DNA of 64,000 nt from Pseudophaeobacter sp. EL27 (lineage in GTDB: Bacteria; Pseudomonadota; Alphaproteobacteria; Rhodobacterales; Rhodobacteraceae), in assembly GCF_900313025.1 (NCBI RefSeq), contig NZ_OMPQ01000009.1, positions 736,789 through 800,788 of the forward strand, in the 5' to 3' direction. Below are positions 25,589 through 34,124 of the stretch, piece by piece. Each line of letters opens with the position of its first letter. Positions within the stretch are counted from its first letter, which is position 1. The translations under genes and the position numbers were made by a program. The notes beneath the pieces are model-generated. The model did not search any database. It was not told where the DNA came from and worked only from the letters and a program-made list of their open reading frames with translations.

Positions 25589-28078
25589 ATGACAAAACCC
25601 ACCATGCCACGCCTGCCCATTGATGACGCCCTGCCCGATCTGATTGCGGCCCTGCAACAGGGCGGCCGCGCCGTGCTACAGGCGCCTCCCGGTGCCGGCA
25701 AAACCACCAAGGTGCCGCTCGCCATGCTCAGGGCCGGTCTGACCGCGCAACGCATCGTGATGCTGGAACCCCGCCGTCTTGCAGCCCGCGCCGCCGCCGA
25801 GCGCATGGCCGAAACTCTGGGTGAGCCAGTAGGCCAGACGGTTGGCTACCGCATTCGCGGCGAGGCCAAGACCAGCAAATCAACCCGCATCGAAGTGGTG
25901 ACCGAAGGCATCCTCACCCGGATGCTGCAATCAGACCCGGATCTGCCCGGCGTCGGCGCGGTGATCTTTGATGAATTTCACGAACGTTCCCTCAATGCCG
26001 ACCTCGGCCTGGCGCTTTGCCTTGAGGTGGCGGGTGCCCTGCGGGACGATCTGATCCTACTGGCCATGTCTGCCACCCTGGATGCTGCCCCCGTGGCTGC
26101 GCTGATGCAGGCGCCGCTTGTGACTTCCGAAGGGCGCAGTTTCCCGGTTGAGACCCGCTGGCTGGAACGCCCGCTCGGACCACAGGCACGCCGTTTGGAT
26201 GCGCTCTGCGATCTGGTGGTGCAGGCAGAAAAGGACAGCCGCGATACCGCCAAGGGCGCACAGATGGGCGGCGGCCTGCTGGTCTTTCTGCCCGGCGAGG
26301 GCGAAATCCGCCGTGCCGCGCAAAACCTCTCACACCGCCTGCCCGGAGATTGCCTGATCCAGCCACTGTTTGGCGCCCTGCCCTTCAAGGACCAGCAGGC
26401 CGCCATTCGTCCCGCCGCCACCGGGCGCAAGGTGGTTCTGGCCACCTCAATTGCCGAAACCTCTCTCACTATTCAGGATATCCGCGTGGTGATCGACATG
26501 GGCCAGGCGCGGCGCGCCCGGTTTGATCCCGGCTCCGGCATGTCGCGGCTGGTGACCGAAAAAGTCACCCGTGCCGAGGCCACCCAGCGGCAGGGGCGCG
26601 CCGGACGTGTTGCCCCCGGCACGGCCTATCGGCTCTGGACCAAAGGCGAAGAAGGCGCATTGGCTGCCTTTCCCCCGCCAGAGATCGCCTCGGCAGATCT
26701 GACAGGTCTGGCACTGGAACTGGCGCTCTGGGGCGCTGGAGCAGAGGATCTGGCCTTTCTCACCACGCCCCCCAGTGGCACCATGGCGGAGGCCCGTAAG
26801 TTACTTGAGATGCTGGGCGCACTGGATGCACGAGGTCAGATGACCGAACATGGCAAGGCACTTGCCAGACTGCCCCTGCACCCGCGCCTTGGACATATGC
26901 TGCTGACAGCGGGTCCCAAAGCGGCCGAACTGACCGCACTTCTGGCAGAACGTGACCCGCTGCGCGGTGCGCCGACGGATCTTACGCTGCGCCTAGAGGC
27001 CCTGAAGGATCCCAAGGGGTTTCAGCGCAAACGTCCCTATCAGCTCTCCTATCCGGTGGTGGATCGCATCCGCAGCGAAACACGACGATTGCAAAAACAA
27101 GGGAGCAGCGCTCACAAAGGAGGCAGCAGCCTCTCCCCCGCCGCCATGGCCGCGCTGGCCTATCCCGACCGCATCGGCCAACGTCGCAAAGGCGAACAGC
27201 CGCGCTATGTGCTCTCAGGTGGCAAAGGCGTGCTGCTGGATCCCGGCGATCCTTTGGCCTCTGCCCCCTTCATCGTAGCGCTGGACACCGACGGCAACCC
27301 CCGCGAGGCCCGCGTGCGCCTGGCGACCCAGATCAGCCTCAGCGAAATCCGCGACCTCTTTGGGGATCAGATCGCCTGGCAGGACAAGTGTCACTGGTCA
27401 AAACGCGACCGTCGGGTGGTCGCCCGCCAACAGGAATGCCTGGGCGCCATTACCCTGGACGACCGCATGTGGAAAGACGCGCCTGAGGATCAGATGGCTG
27501 AGGCCATGCTCGACGGGGTGCGTGACCTAGGATTACGCCTCGACGGCGCGGCGGCGCGGTTGGCGGCCCGCGTAGAGCTGTTGCGCGCCGATGGGATTGA
27601 CCTGCCCGACTTTACGCCCAATGGCCTTCTGGATCGGCTGGAAGACTGGCTCTTACCGATGCTTGGGGGGGTCAAAACTGCCGCCGCCTGGAAACAATTT
27701 GATCTGCTCCCCGCTCTGCGTGCCGCGCTCAGTTGGGAACAGACGCAGGTGCTCGACCGTGAAGCTCCGGGCAGTTTCATCACCCCGCTGGGGCGTAAGA
27801 TCCCAATCACCTATAGCGCAGAAGCCCCCGAGATTTCGGTCCGTCTGCAAGAACTGTTTGGTGTCACCCGCCACCCAAGCGTGGGCGGTGTCCCCCTCAA
27901 GATTACCCTGCTCTCCCCGGCCCAGCGTCCGATCCAGATCACCCGAGATCTGCCGGGATTTTGGTCAGGTTCCTACGCCGATGTCCGCAAGGACATGCGC
28001 GCGCAATACCCCCGCCACCCCTGGCCCGAAGATCCCAGACAAGAAGATCCAACACTGCGGGCAAAAAAACGCCGTTAG
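25589..28078 (+). CDS. hrpB: ATP-dependent helicase HrpB
   Basis: An 829-residue DEAH-box helicase of normal HrpB length. Motifs: Walker A APPGAGKTTKVPLAM near residue 33, EPRRLAARAAAERMAE (Ia), the DEAH-type box FDEFHERSLNAD (here DEFH), MSATLDAAP (III), TSIAETSLTIQDIRVVID (V) and QRQGRAGRVAPG (VI). The C-terminal half is the HrpB-specific domain, ending KDMRAQYPRHPWPEDP. Its cellular role is poorly known. It is transcribed alone, with a snap-back repeat pair right after the stop codon. Confidence 0.95.
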   Translation: MTKPTMPRLPIDDALPDLIAALQQGGRAVLQAPPGAGKTTKVPLAMLRAGLTAQRIVMLEPRRLAARAAAERMAETLGEPVGQTVGYRIRGEAKTSKSTRIEVVTEGILTRMLQSDPDLPGVGAVIFDEFHERSLNADLGLALCLEVAGALRDDLILLAMSATLDAAPVAALMQAPLVTSEGRSFPVETRWLERPLGPQARRLDALCDLVVQAEKDSRDTAKGAQMGGGLLVFLPGEGEIRRAAQNLSHRLPGDCLIQPLFGALPFKDQQAAIRPAATGRKVVLATSIAETSLTIQDIRVVIDMGQARRARFDPGSGMSRLVTEKVTRAEATQRQGRAGRVAPGTAYRLWTKGEEGALAAFPPPEIASADLTGLALELALWGAGAEDLAFLTTPPSGTMAEARKLLEMLGALDARGQMTEHGKALARLPLHPRLGHMLLTAGPKAAELTALLAERDPLRGAPTDLTLRLEALKDPKGFQRKRPYQLSYPVVDRIRSETRRLQKQGSSAHKGGSSLSPAAMAALAYPDRIGQRRKGEQPRYVLSGGKGVLLDPGDPLASAPFIVALDTDGNPREARVRLATQISLSEIRDLFGDQIAWQDKCHWSKRDRRVVARQQECLGAITLDDRMWKDAPEDQMAEAMLDGVRDLGLRLDGAAARLAARVELLRADGIDLPDFTPNGLLDRLEDWLLPMLGGVKTAAAWKQFDLLPALRAALSWEQTQVLDREAPGSFITPLGRKIPITYSAEAPEISVRLQELFGVTRHPSVGGVPLKITLLSPAQRPIQITRDLPGFWSGSYADVRKDMRAQYPRHPWPEDPRQEDPTLRAKKRR

Positions 28079-28110
28079 CGCTGAGATCAAGGCAGTAAGC
28101 AGTAAAGTGA

Positions 28111-28225
28111 GAGGGCTTTGCCCCCTCGCGCCTAAGGCGCTCACCCCCAGGATATTTCTGGCCAAATGAAAACAACCGCCTTTTCATTTGGCCAAAATAT
28201 CCCGGAGCGCGAGGCAGAGCCTCGC
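28111..28225. repeat. Inverted pair of the GGATATTTT/CCAAATGAA dispersed element
   Basis: Left copy 28111-28172 and inverted right copy 28181-28225. The inner arms (28152-28172 and 28181-28200) match over 20 bp except for one extra base, separated by an 8-nt loop. The outer parts carry short GC palindromes (GGGCTTTGCCCC, GCGCCTAAGGCGC). It fills the gap between convergent hrpB and the SDR gene and probably ends both transcripts. Confidence 0.75.
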
Positions 28226-28254
28226 ATCTTCATCTCAACCAGACTTACCTTTTT

Positions 28255-29016
28255 TCAGGAACGCAGGGCGGGCAGGCCAATTCCTGTCGCTTCAAAACCG
28301 CCATCTGCCGCCAGAACCTGGCCGGTGATAAAGCTTGCCTTCTCGGACAGAAGGAAATTGATCGCTGCCGCTATTTCACCCTCGCTTCCATAGCGGTTCA
28401 GCGGCAGCGCGTCGTGATAGGCGGCGATGATCTCCGGGCTATGGACCGCCATGGCCAATTTTGTTGCCACCGGCCCTGGTGCGACACCGTTGACGCGGAT
28501 GCCGAGCTCACCCAGCTCCACCGCCTGCTGTAGTGTCAGCTGCGCCAAAGCCGCCTTGGAGGTCCCATAGGCCACACGCAGCGTGCTGGCGCGCAGTCCA
28601 GAAATTGATGTGATGTTTACCACCGCACCGCCACCCTCTGCCGCCAACAGATCGGTAAATGCTTGGGTCATGAGAAAGGGACCATCGAGATTGGTCTCCA
28701 TCACCCGGCGCCAGCGATCAAATGTCGTCTCCCGGATCGGGCCAAAATCTGCAACACCCGCGTTATTGACCAACCCGTCCAAGCGGCCAAAACGCGCCGT
28801 GACTTCGGTTACGGCCTTCTCCACATCTTCTGGTTTGGAGACATCCCCTTCAATCAGCAAAGCCTCCGGCAGCAGGGTTGCTGCCTTAGCCAGTTCTGGC
28901 CCGTCCCGGTCCATCAGCGCGACCTGCCAGCCCGCCTCCTGCAGTCCCCGTGCCGTGGCCAGGCCAATTCCACGTGCCGCGCCTGTAATCAATGCTGCTT
29001 TCATCTGTTTGCCCAT
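28255..29016 (-). CDS. SDR-family oxidoreductase
   Basis: A 253-residue classical short-chain dehydrogenase/reductase. The cofactor motif is TGAARGIGLATA, with an acidic residue after strand 2 (LMDRDG) that favours NAD(H). NNAGVADFGP and the catalytic serine (NITSISG) with YGTSK (YxxxK) are intact, and the C-terminus has the usual ITGQVLAADGGF. The substrate is unknown. A start at 29004 (MKAAL) is also possible. It converges on hrpB and is divergent from the NUDIX gene. Confidence 0.92.
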   Translation of the reverse strand: MGKQMKAALITGAARGIGLATARGLQEAGWQVALMDRDGPELAKAATLLPEALLIEGDVSKPEDVEKAVTEVTARFGRLDGLVNNAGVADFGPIRETTFDRWRRVMETNLDGPFLMTQAFTDLLAAEGGGAVVNITSISGLRASTLRVAYGTSKAALAQLTLQQAVELGELGIRVNGVAPGPVATKLAMAVHSPEIIAAYHDALPLNRYGSEGEIAAAINFLLSEKASFITGQVLAADGGFEATGIGLPALRS

Positions 29017-29198
29017 TCAATACCCAAGTTTTGTCACTGAGCCCGCCCGCATTGGCAAAGTCAACATAGCGTCTGGCCCCCAGGGCCAACCTTCTGTTGT
29101 GCCCAACCGACAAATAGCAAATGCCCCCTTTGCCGGCGCAAACGCAGTTTAAACATGCAAATGTGGTACATTTTTGATCGAGAGGAGGGACCGAAGGG

Positions 29199-29226
29199 TT
29201 GCACTTTATCCACAAGCCCCTATTTT
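29199..29226 (+). promoter_or_regulatory. Candidate sigma-70-type promoter of the NUDIX gene
   Basis: TTGCAC (29199-29204), a 16-nt spacer and TATTTT (29221-29226), 86 nt before the start codon. A small CCCCT/AGGGG hairpin overlaps the -10 region (29217-29232). Confidence 0.35.
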
Positions 29227-29311
29227 AAGGGGCAATAAGAAAAATGCAGCGGCTTCTAACATCAGTTCAAATGCGCGGCTGTCAAAAATGATGCAGTTAA
29301 GGCAAATCACA

Positions 29312-29770
29312 ATGAGCAACATTATCGCCCAGGCTTGGGAAGAAATGATCAAGCCCATTCTGTTTCGCCCCAAGCGGGTTCAGGTCGCAGCCCTTTGCCA
29401 CCGAACCACGACCGGAAACAAAGAGGTGTTGATGATCACCAGCCGTGGCACCGGTCGCTGGATCATCCCCAAGGGCTGGCCAATCAATGGCAAAGATGGC
29501 GGTGAATCCGCGCTGCAGGAAGCCTGGGAAGAGGCAGGCGTGCAAAAGGGTCGCGTTGAAGGCGACCCTATTGGTGCTTTCAGCTACGAAAAAGAGCTGA
29601 AATCCGGGCTGCCGGTTCCGGTTCAGACCTTTGTTTACACCATTGGTGATATCGAACTGGCCGACAGCTACCCGGAGGCCCATCAGCGGCGGCGCAAATG
29701 GTTCCCCGCTCAAGAGGCTGCAAACATGGTCCGCGAGCCTGAATTGCAAGATATCCTGCGTCAATTGTAA
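29312..29770 (+). CDS. NUDIX hydrolase
   Basis: A 152-residue NUDIX protein. The Nudix box is GKDGGESALQEAWEEAGVQKG, with the metal-binding EAWEEAG and a GWP start that resembles the diphosphoinositol/diadenosine polyphosphate hydrolase group (RWIIPKGWP). It hydrolyses a nucleoside diphosphate linked to another group; the substrate is unknown. AAGG 9 nt before 29312 supports this start over upstream in-frame codons. PiT follows on the same strand after 93 nt. A link between polyphosphate-type hydrolysis and phosphate transport is possible but unproven. Confidence 0.9.
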   Translation: MSNIIAQAWEEMIKPILFRPKRVQVAALCHRTTTGNKEVLMITSRGTGRWIIPKGWPINGKDGGESALQEAWEEAGVQKGRVEGDPIGAFSYEKELKSGLPVPVQTFVYTIGDIELADSYPEAHQRRRKWFPAQEAANMVREPELQDILRQL

Positions 29771-29863
29771 CACTCACACGACTATTTTATGACAGTCCCG
29801 CTTGCCTCATTATGCAGGCTCACTTAGTGCGTGCTCAAACTGCCTGCCAAAGGGACGACCATC

Positions 29864-31348
29864 GTGAGCACCCCACCAAACGACGCCAACCACCGCGAAA
29901 CGCTTGACCGCGACCTGCATCGGTTTTCGCATCTTGAATCCGCAACCCAATATGTCGCCCGCCCCATGATCGCACCTGGCATCGCCCTGGTGTTCATGGT
30001 TCTGGCCGGCCTTGGGGCTGCCATCCTCTTTGGCGGCAGTCAGACCAACCTGATCGTGGTCGCGGCCGCGGTCTTTGGCGCCTATATGGCGATCAATATC
30101 GGTGCCAATGATGTAGCCAACAACATGGGCCCTTCGGTGGGGGCAAATGCCCTGACCATGGGCGGTGCCATCGTCATCGCTGCCGTTTTTGAGAGCGCAG
30201 GCGCGCTCTTGGCCGGTGGCGATGTGGTCTCGACCATCTCCAAGGGCATCATTGATCCCAATGTCGTGGCAACATCCGAAATCTTCATCTGGGCGATGAT
30301 GGCCGCGCTGATCTCTTCGGCGCTCTGGGTCAACCTTGCCACCTGGATCGGCGCGCCGGTCTCCACCACCCATTCGGTTGTTGGGGGCGTCATGGGAGCC
30401 GGGATTGCGGCTGCGGGCTTTGCCGCGGTGAACTGGGCCACCATGAGCAAGATCGCCGCCAGCTGGGTGATTTCACCTGTTCTGGGTGGGGTGGTTGCGG
30501 CCCTGTTCCTGGCACTGATCAAGGCAAAGATCATCTATCAGGATGACAAGATCGCCGCCGCCCGACGCTGGGTGCCGGTGCTGGTTGGCATTATGGCCGG
30601 CGCCTTTGCCTCCTATCTGGCCCTCAAAGGTCTGAAACGCATCATCAAGATTGACCTGCAAACCGCACTGTTGATTGGTGCGATGATCGGCGCTCTGGCC
30701 TATGTCATCACTGCGCCGCTGATCAAGCGTCAGTCCGAGGGCATGGAGAACCGCAACAAATCCCTGAAGGTGCTGTTCCGCATTCCGCTGGTGATCTCTG
30801 CCGCACTCTTGTCCTTTGCCCATGGGGCCAATGACGTGGCCAATGCGGTGGGTCCGCTCGCGGCCATCGTGCACGCCTCTGAGTTTGGGGATTTTGCCTC
30901 AAAGGTGGCGATCCCAACCTGGGTCATGGTCATCGGTGCCTTTGGTATTTCCTTTGGCCTGTTCCTGTTTGGCCCCAAGCTGATCCGCATGGTCGGCAGC
31001 CAGATTACCAAGCTGAACCCGATGCGGGCCTATTGTGTGTCGCTCTCGGCTGCCATCACGGTTATTGTCGCCAGCTGGCTCGGCCTGCCTGTCTCCTCGA
31101 CCCATATTGCGGTTGGCGCTGTTTTTGGTGTTGGCTTCTTCCGCGAATGGCACCACGAGCGCCGTTTACGCCAGAACGCGGTGGCCCGTGCGGAGGTAAA
31201 TCGCATCGCTCCCGAAGAGCGTCGCCGCCGCAAACTGGTTCGACGCAGCCACTTTATGACAATTGCTGCCGCCTGGGTGATCACAGTCCCCGCAGCAGCG
31301 CTGTTGTCAGCCGGTATCTATCTGTTGCTGGCAACGATCACCCTGTAA
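29864..31348 (+). CDS. Inorganic phosphate transporter, PiT family
   Basis: A 494-residue membrane protein with the two inverted PiT signatures, IGANDVANNMGPSVGA near residue 80 and HGANDVANAVGPLAAI near residue 325, and about 11-12 transmembrane helices. It carries low-affinity metal-phosphate/H+ symport. The N-terminal about 35 residues are hydrophilic and His-rich. I chose the GTG at 29864 because AAGGGA lies about 10 nt upstream; another GTG lies 33 nt earlier. No phoU-like gene is adjacent. Its terminator lies inside the end of the convergent panE-like gene. Confidence 0.93.
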   Translation: MSTPPNDANHRETLDRDLHRFSHLESATQYVARPMIAPGIALVFMVLAGLGAAILFGGSQTNLIVVAAAVFGAYMAINIGANDVANNMGPSVGANALTMGGAIVIAAVFESAGALLAGGDVVSTISKGIIDPNVVATSEIFIWAMMAALISSALWVNLATWIGAPVSTTHSVVGGVMGAGIAAAGFAAVNWATMSKIAASWVISPVLGGVVAALFLALIKAKIIYQDDKIAAARRWVPVLVGIMAGAFASYLALKGLKRIIKIDLQTALLIGAMIGALAYVITAPLIKRQSEGMENRNKSLKVLFRIPLVISAALLSFAHGANDVANAVGPLAAIVHASEFGDFASKVAIPTWVMVIGAFGISFGLFLFGPKLIRMVGSQITKLNPMRAYCVSLSAAITVIVASWLGLPVSSTHIAVGAVFGVGFFREWHHERRLRQNAVARAEVNRIAPEERRRRKLVRRSHFMTIAAAWVITVPAAALLSAGIYLLLATITL

Positions 31349-31373
31349 CAGCCTGGAAAATCAGTTCTGGAGC

Positions 31374-32396
31374 CTAAATCTGGCCGGGTTGCATTTTTGG
31401 CAGCCCGGCCTTTTTCATTTCCGCCTGCCGGATCAACAGAATGATCACGTCACAAATCGGCGTCGGAACGCCATGCGCCAGGCCGAGGCGCTGGACTTCG
31501 CCCTGTAATGCGTCCACTTCGGTGATCCGCCCCTGCATCAGATCCTGCGCCATAGAGCTGCGCGCGGTGGGGTCAATTGTCAGCATCTGGGCGGCGATCC
31601 GGGTAAAGGCCCAATTGGGAAGGCGCAGAATATGCGGGCTCATCCAGACTGGCAGCGGCGTTGTGGACACCGGGCGCAGGCCAGCTGCGCGCATGACCCG
31701 CAGGGCCTCTGCCATCTGGTCGGCCATCAATTGTCGCCAGTGGCGACTTTGCAGCTGCGTCATCAGTGGGATACCCGACAGGGCATTCAAGGCGTTGTTG
31801 AGGTTGATCAGCAACTTGCCCCATTGCACCCCGGTTATGTTTGAAGTTTCAACCACTGGCAGCCCCGGCACCGACAACAACCTGCCCCAATGCCCGCCCC
31901 CCGCAGCAATCATGATATCGCCAGAGGAGGCCCGGTGGTAGCCAGGCGGCGCGCCCTCAGAGGTCTCTGCAGGCACCACGTTAAAGGGCACCATCGCGGC
32001 GCGCACATCCCGCCCCGGCAACATTTGACTCAGCATCTGTGCATTTGTCATCGCATTCTGAAAGCTGAGCACCGGCGCATCGGGTCGTCCATATTGCGCA
32101 ATCAATTGCCCCATCGCTGCCGTGCCACTTGATTTGACCGCAACAACCACCAGATCGGCCTCAGCCAGGACCGCCGGGTCTTCGCTGCAGCGTAGCTGCT
32201 GCGGCTCAACCCGCTGCTGCAGCCCCGCATAATCACTCAGCAGCAGACCACGCTGCGCAACAGGTCTCAAGACACGGCTGCGCCCCAGCAGGGAAACGCT
32301 ATGACCCGCTGCCGCCCAGAGCCCACCGCAAAAGCACCCGATCGCCCCGGCACCGGCGATTGCAATGCGCAGCGGTTTCCCTCCCTGCTGGCTCAT
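31374..32396 (-). CDS. 2-dehydropantoate 2-reductase family protein (PanE/ApbA)
   Basis: A 340-residue NADPH-dependent reductase of the ketopantoate reductase fold. The nucleotide motif is IAIAGAGAIGCFCGG at the N-terminus. The conserved lysine region is VVVAVKSSGTAA, followed by QNAMTNAQML, and the second-domain lysine motif is WGKLLINLNNALNAL. In the pantothenate route such enzymes reduce 2-dehydropantoate; several Rhodobacteraceae paralogues have other substrates. The stop overlaps the PiT terminator hairpin. It overlaps the upstream isochorismatase-family gene by 4 nt (32393-32396), so both are translated from one transcript. Confidence 0.85.
   Translation of the reverse strand: MSQQGGKPLRIAIAGAGAIGCFCGGLWAAAGHSVSLLGRSRVLRPVAQRGLLLSDYAGLQQRVEPQQLRCSEDPAVLAEADLVVVAVKSSGTAAMGQLIAQYGRPDAPVLSFQNAMTNAQMLSQMLPGRDVRAAMVPFNVVPAETSEGAPPGYHRASSGDIMIAAGGGHWGRLLSVPGLPVVETSNITGVQWGKLLINLNNALNALSGIPLMTQLQSRHWRQLMADQMAEALRVMRAAGLRPVSTTPLPVWMSPHILRLPNWAFTRIAAQMLTIDPTARSSMAQDLMQGRITEVDALQGEVQRLGLAHGVPTPICDVIILLIRQAEMKKAGLPKMQPGQI
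31382..31415 (+). terminator. PiT terminator, located inside the last codons of the panE-like gene
   Basis: GGCCGGGTTGC (31382-31392) pairs with GCAGCCCGGCC (31400-31410), with one G-U pair, followed by T5. The left arm and stem code for the C-terminal residues of the convergent gene. Confidence 0.75.
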
Positions 32397-32986
32397 GCTG
32401 GAACAGTCAGCCGCGCCAGCACCTCTGCTGTGGGCAACACCCTACCAAATCCCGCCGCGAGGCCTGACAGCGTCACCTCCAACACCACTTCCGCATCCAG
32501 ATCACCGCCATTGCGGGCGGGCATGGCAAAGGCGATCAACGCATCTTCGACCACCTCAATGACAAACCCCAGATTAGCTGCTGAACGCGCGGTGGAGTTC
32601 ACACAAAAGGCGGCAACGCCCCCTGCGATCACCAAGTGAGTAATGCCACGGGCCTGCAGCGCCTCTGCCAACCCGGTGCCGACAAAACCCGAAGAACCCG
32701 TCTTCCAGAACAGGGCCTCGCCCGCCAGGGGGTGGGCACAGGGCATCGGCTGACCTGAGGGCAGATCGCGGCGAAACCTGCTCTCGGGTCTGGGGTCATC
32801 ATGCATGACATGCAACACTGGCAGGCCCGCGCCGCGAAATCCCGCCAGCAGCTGGGCGATATTGGCTTCGGCATCCGGGTTGGCACGGGGGCGCCCCGCT
32901 GCGGTGACATTTTCCATCTCCATCTGCATATCAACGATCAGGAGTGCCCAGTTCTGATCCATCCGCTGCGGCTGATCTTTGCCCAT
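32393..32986 (-). CDS. Isochorismatase-family cysteine hydrolase
   Basis: A 197-residue protein of the isochorismatase/nicotinamidase fold. Catalytic triad candidates are Asp in LLIVDMQMEM (near residue 19), Lys in ALFWKTGSSGF and Cys in GGVAAFCVNSTARSA. Family members cleave amides or vinyl ethers; the substrate is unknown here. It is the first gene of a two-gene unit with the panE-like reductase (4-nt overlap) and lies downstream of the argF terminator. Confidence 0.88.
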   Translation of the reverse strand: MGKDQPQRMDQNWALLIVDMQMEMENVTAAGRPRANPDAEANIAQLLAGFRGAGLPVLHVMHDDPRPESRFRRDLPSGQPMPCAHPLAGEALFWKTGSSGFVGTGLAEALQARGITHLVIAGGVAAFCVNSTARSAANLGFVIEVVEDALIAFAMPARNGGDLDAEVVLEVTLSGLAAGFGRVLPTAEVLARLTVPA

Positions 32987-32993
32987 TAGAAAA

Positions 32994-33021
32994 CCCTCGC
33001 GCTAATTGAATAACGCGAGGG
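32994..33021 (-). terminator. argF terminator
   Basis: CCCTCGCG and CGCGAGGG form a perfect 8-bp stem with a 12-nt loop. On the minus strand it is followed by TTTTC. It lies 87 nt after the argF stop and directly before the isochorismatase-family gene. Confidence 0.75.
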
Positions 33022-33107
33022 TTGCAGAAGTTTTTTGTAATGACCAGTCCCCTGTCCGCCCCTAGGCCAGCCTGTGAGACATCTTGGACACCGGGCGACA
33101 AGCCAGG

Positions 33108-34034
33108 TTAGACGCCAAGACACCAGCGCATGATGGCCTTTTGGGCGTGCAGGCGGTTTTCGGCCTCGTCAAAAATCACTGACTGTGGCCCATCCATAAC
33201 CGAAGAGGTCACCTCTTCTTCGCGGTGTGCGGGCAGGCAATGCATGAACAACGCATCAGATTTGGCATGGGACATCAGGGCGTCATTGACCTGATAGGGG
33301 CGCAGCATATTGTGGCGGCGCTCTTTTGACGACTGGCTGTCATGCATGCTGACCCAGGTATCGGCGACAATCAGATCAGCCCCTTCCACCGCTTTGAAGG
33401 CATCGCGCTCAATCACCACCTTGGAGCCCGCTTTGCGCGCCAGTCCGACAAATTCCTCTTCCGGATCCAGCTGCGCCGGACCGGTAAAGGTGAGGTCAAA
33501 GCCAAACTGTGCCGCCGCATGCAGGAAAGAGGCGCAGACATTGTTGCCGTCTCCGGCCCAGACCACCTTTTTGCCTTTGATCGAGCCGCGGTGCTCCTCA
33601 TAGGTCTGGATATCCGCCATGATCTGGCAGGGGTGGCTGCGGTCGGTCAGCCCGTTGATCACCGGAACCGTGGCATATTCAGCCATTTCCTGCAGCACCG
33701 CCTCGTCAAAGGTGCGGATCATGATCAAATCCACATAGCGTGACATCACCCGCGCGGTATCGGCAATGGTCTCGCCGTGGCCCAGCTGCATGTCCTTGCC
33801 CGAGAGCACCATGCTCTGACCGCCCATCTGCCGCACCCCGACGTCAAAGGAAATGCGGGTGCGGGTGGAGGGTTTTTCAAAGATGAGTGCCACCATCTGG
33901 CCTGCCAGGGGCTGTTCATCATCTGCCATGCCCTTGGGGCGGCCTTGACGCGCCTGTTTCATCAGCTTTGCCTGGTCGATGATACCGTGCAGATCTTTGG
34001 GGTCGGTGGTGTGAATATCAAGGAAGTGATTCAT
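33108..34034 (-). CDS. argF: Ornithine carbamoyltransferase
   Basis: A 308-residue enzyme that makes citrulline from ornithine and carbamoyl phosphate in arginine synthesis. The carbamoyl-phosphate site is [13 protein letters not shown] near residue 55. The ornithine-side motifs [10 protein letters not shown] and [13 protein letters not shown] (HCLPA) are intact. The gene follows argD on the same strand, 90 nt apart, forming an argD-argF unit ending at the terminator at 33021-32994. Confidence 0.97.
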   Translation of the reverse strand: MNHFLDIHTTDPKDLHGIIDQAKLMKQARQGRPKGMADDEQPLAGQMVALIFEKPSTRTRISFDVGVRQMGGQSMVLSGKDMQLGHGETIADTARVMSRYVDLIMIRTFDEAVLQEMAEYATVPVINGLTDRSHPCQIMADIQTYEEHRGSIKGKKVVWAGDGNNVCASFLHAAAQFGFDLTFTGPAQLDPEEEFVGLARKAGSKVVIERDAFKAVEGADLIVADTWVSMHDSQSSKERRHNMLRPYQVNDALMSHAKSDALFMHCLPAHREEEVTSSVMDGPQSVIFDEAENRLHAQKAIMRWCLGV

Positions 34035-34071
34035 AAGATGTCGCTTTTTACTTGCGAGGGCTGTGTAGTAA

Positions 34072-34122
34072 CGGGGGCTGCCTGCCCCCGTAAACCCCCG
34101 GGAATATTTGGGGAAAGGTGAA
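34072..34122. repeat. Single degenerate copy of the GGATATTTT/CCAAATGAA element
   Basis: GGGGGCTGCCTGCCCCC is followed by CCCCCGGGAATATTTGGGG. This keeps the GC palindrome and the GGRATATTT core but has lost the CCAAATGAA end. It lies in the 90-nt gap between argD and argF. Confidence 0.55.
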
Positions 34123-34124
34123 AG

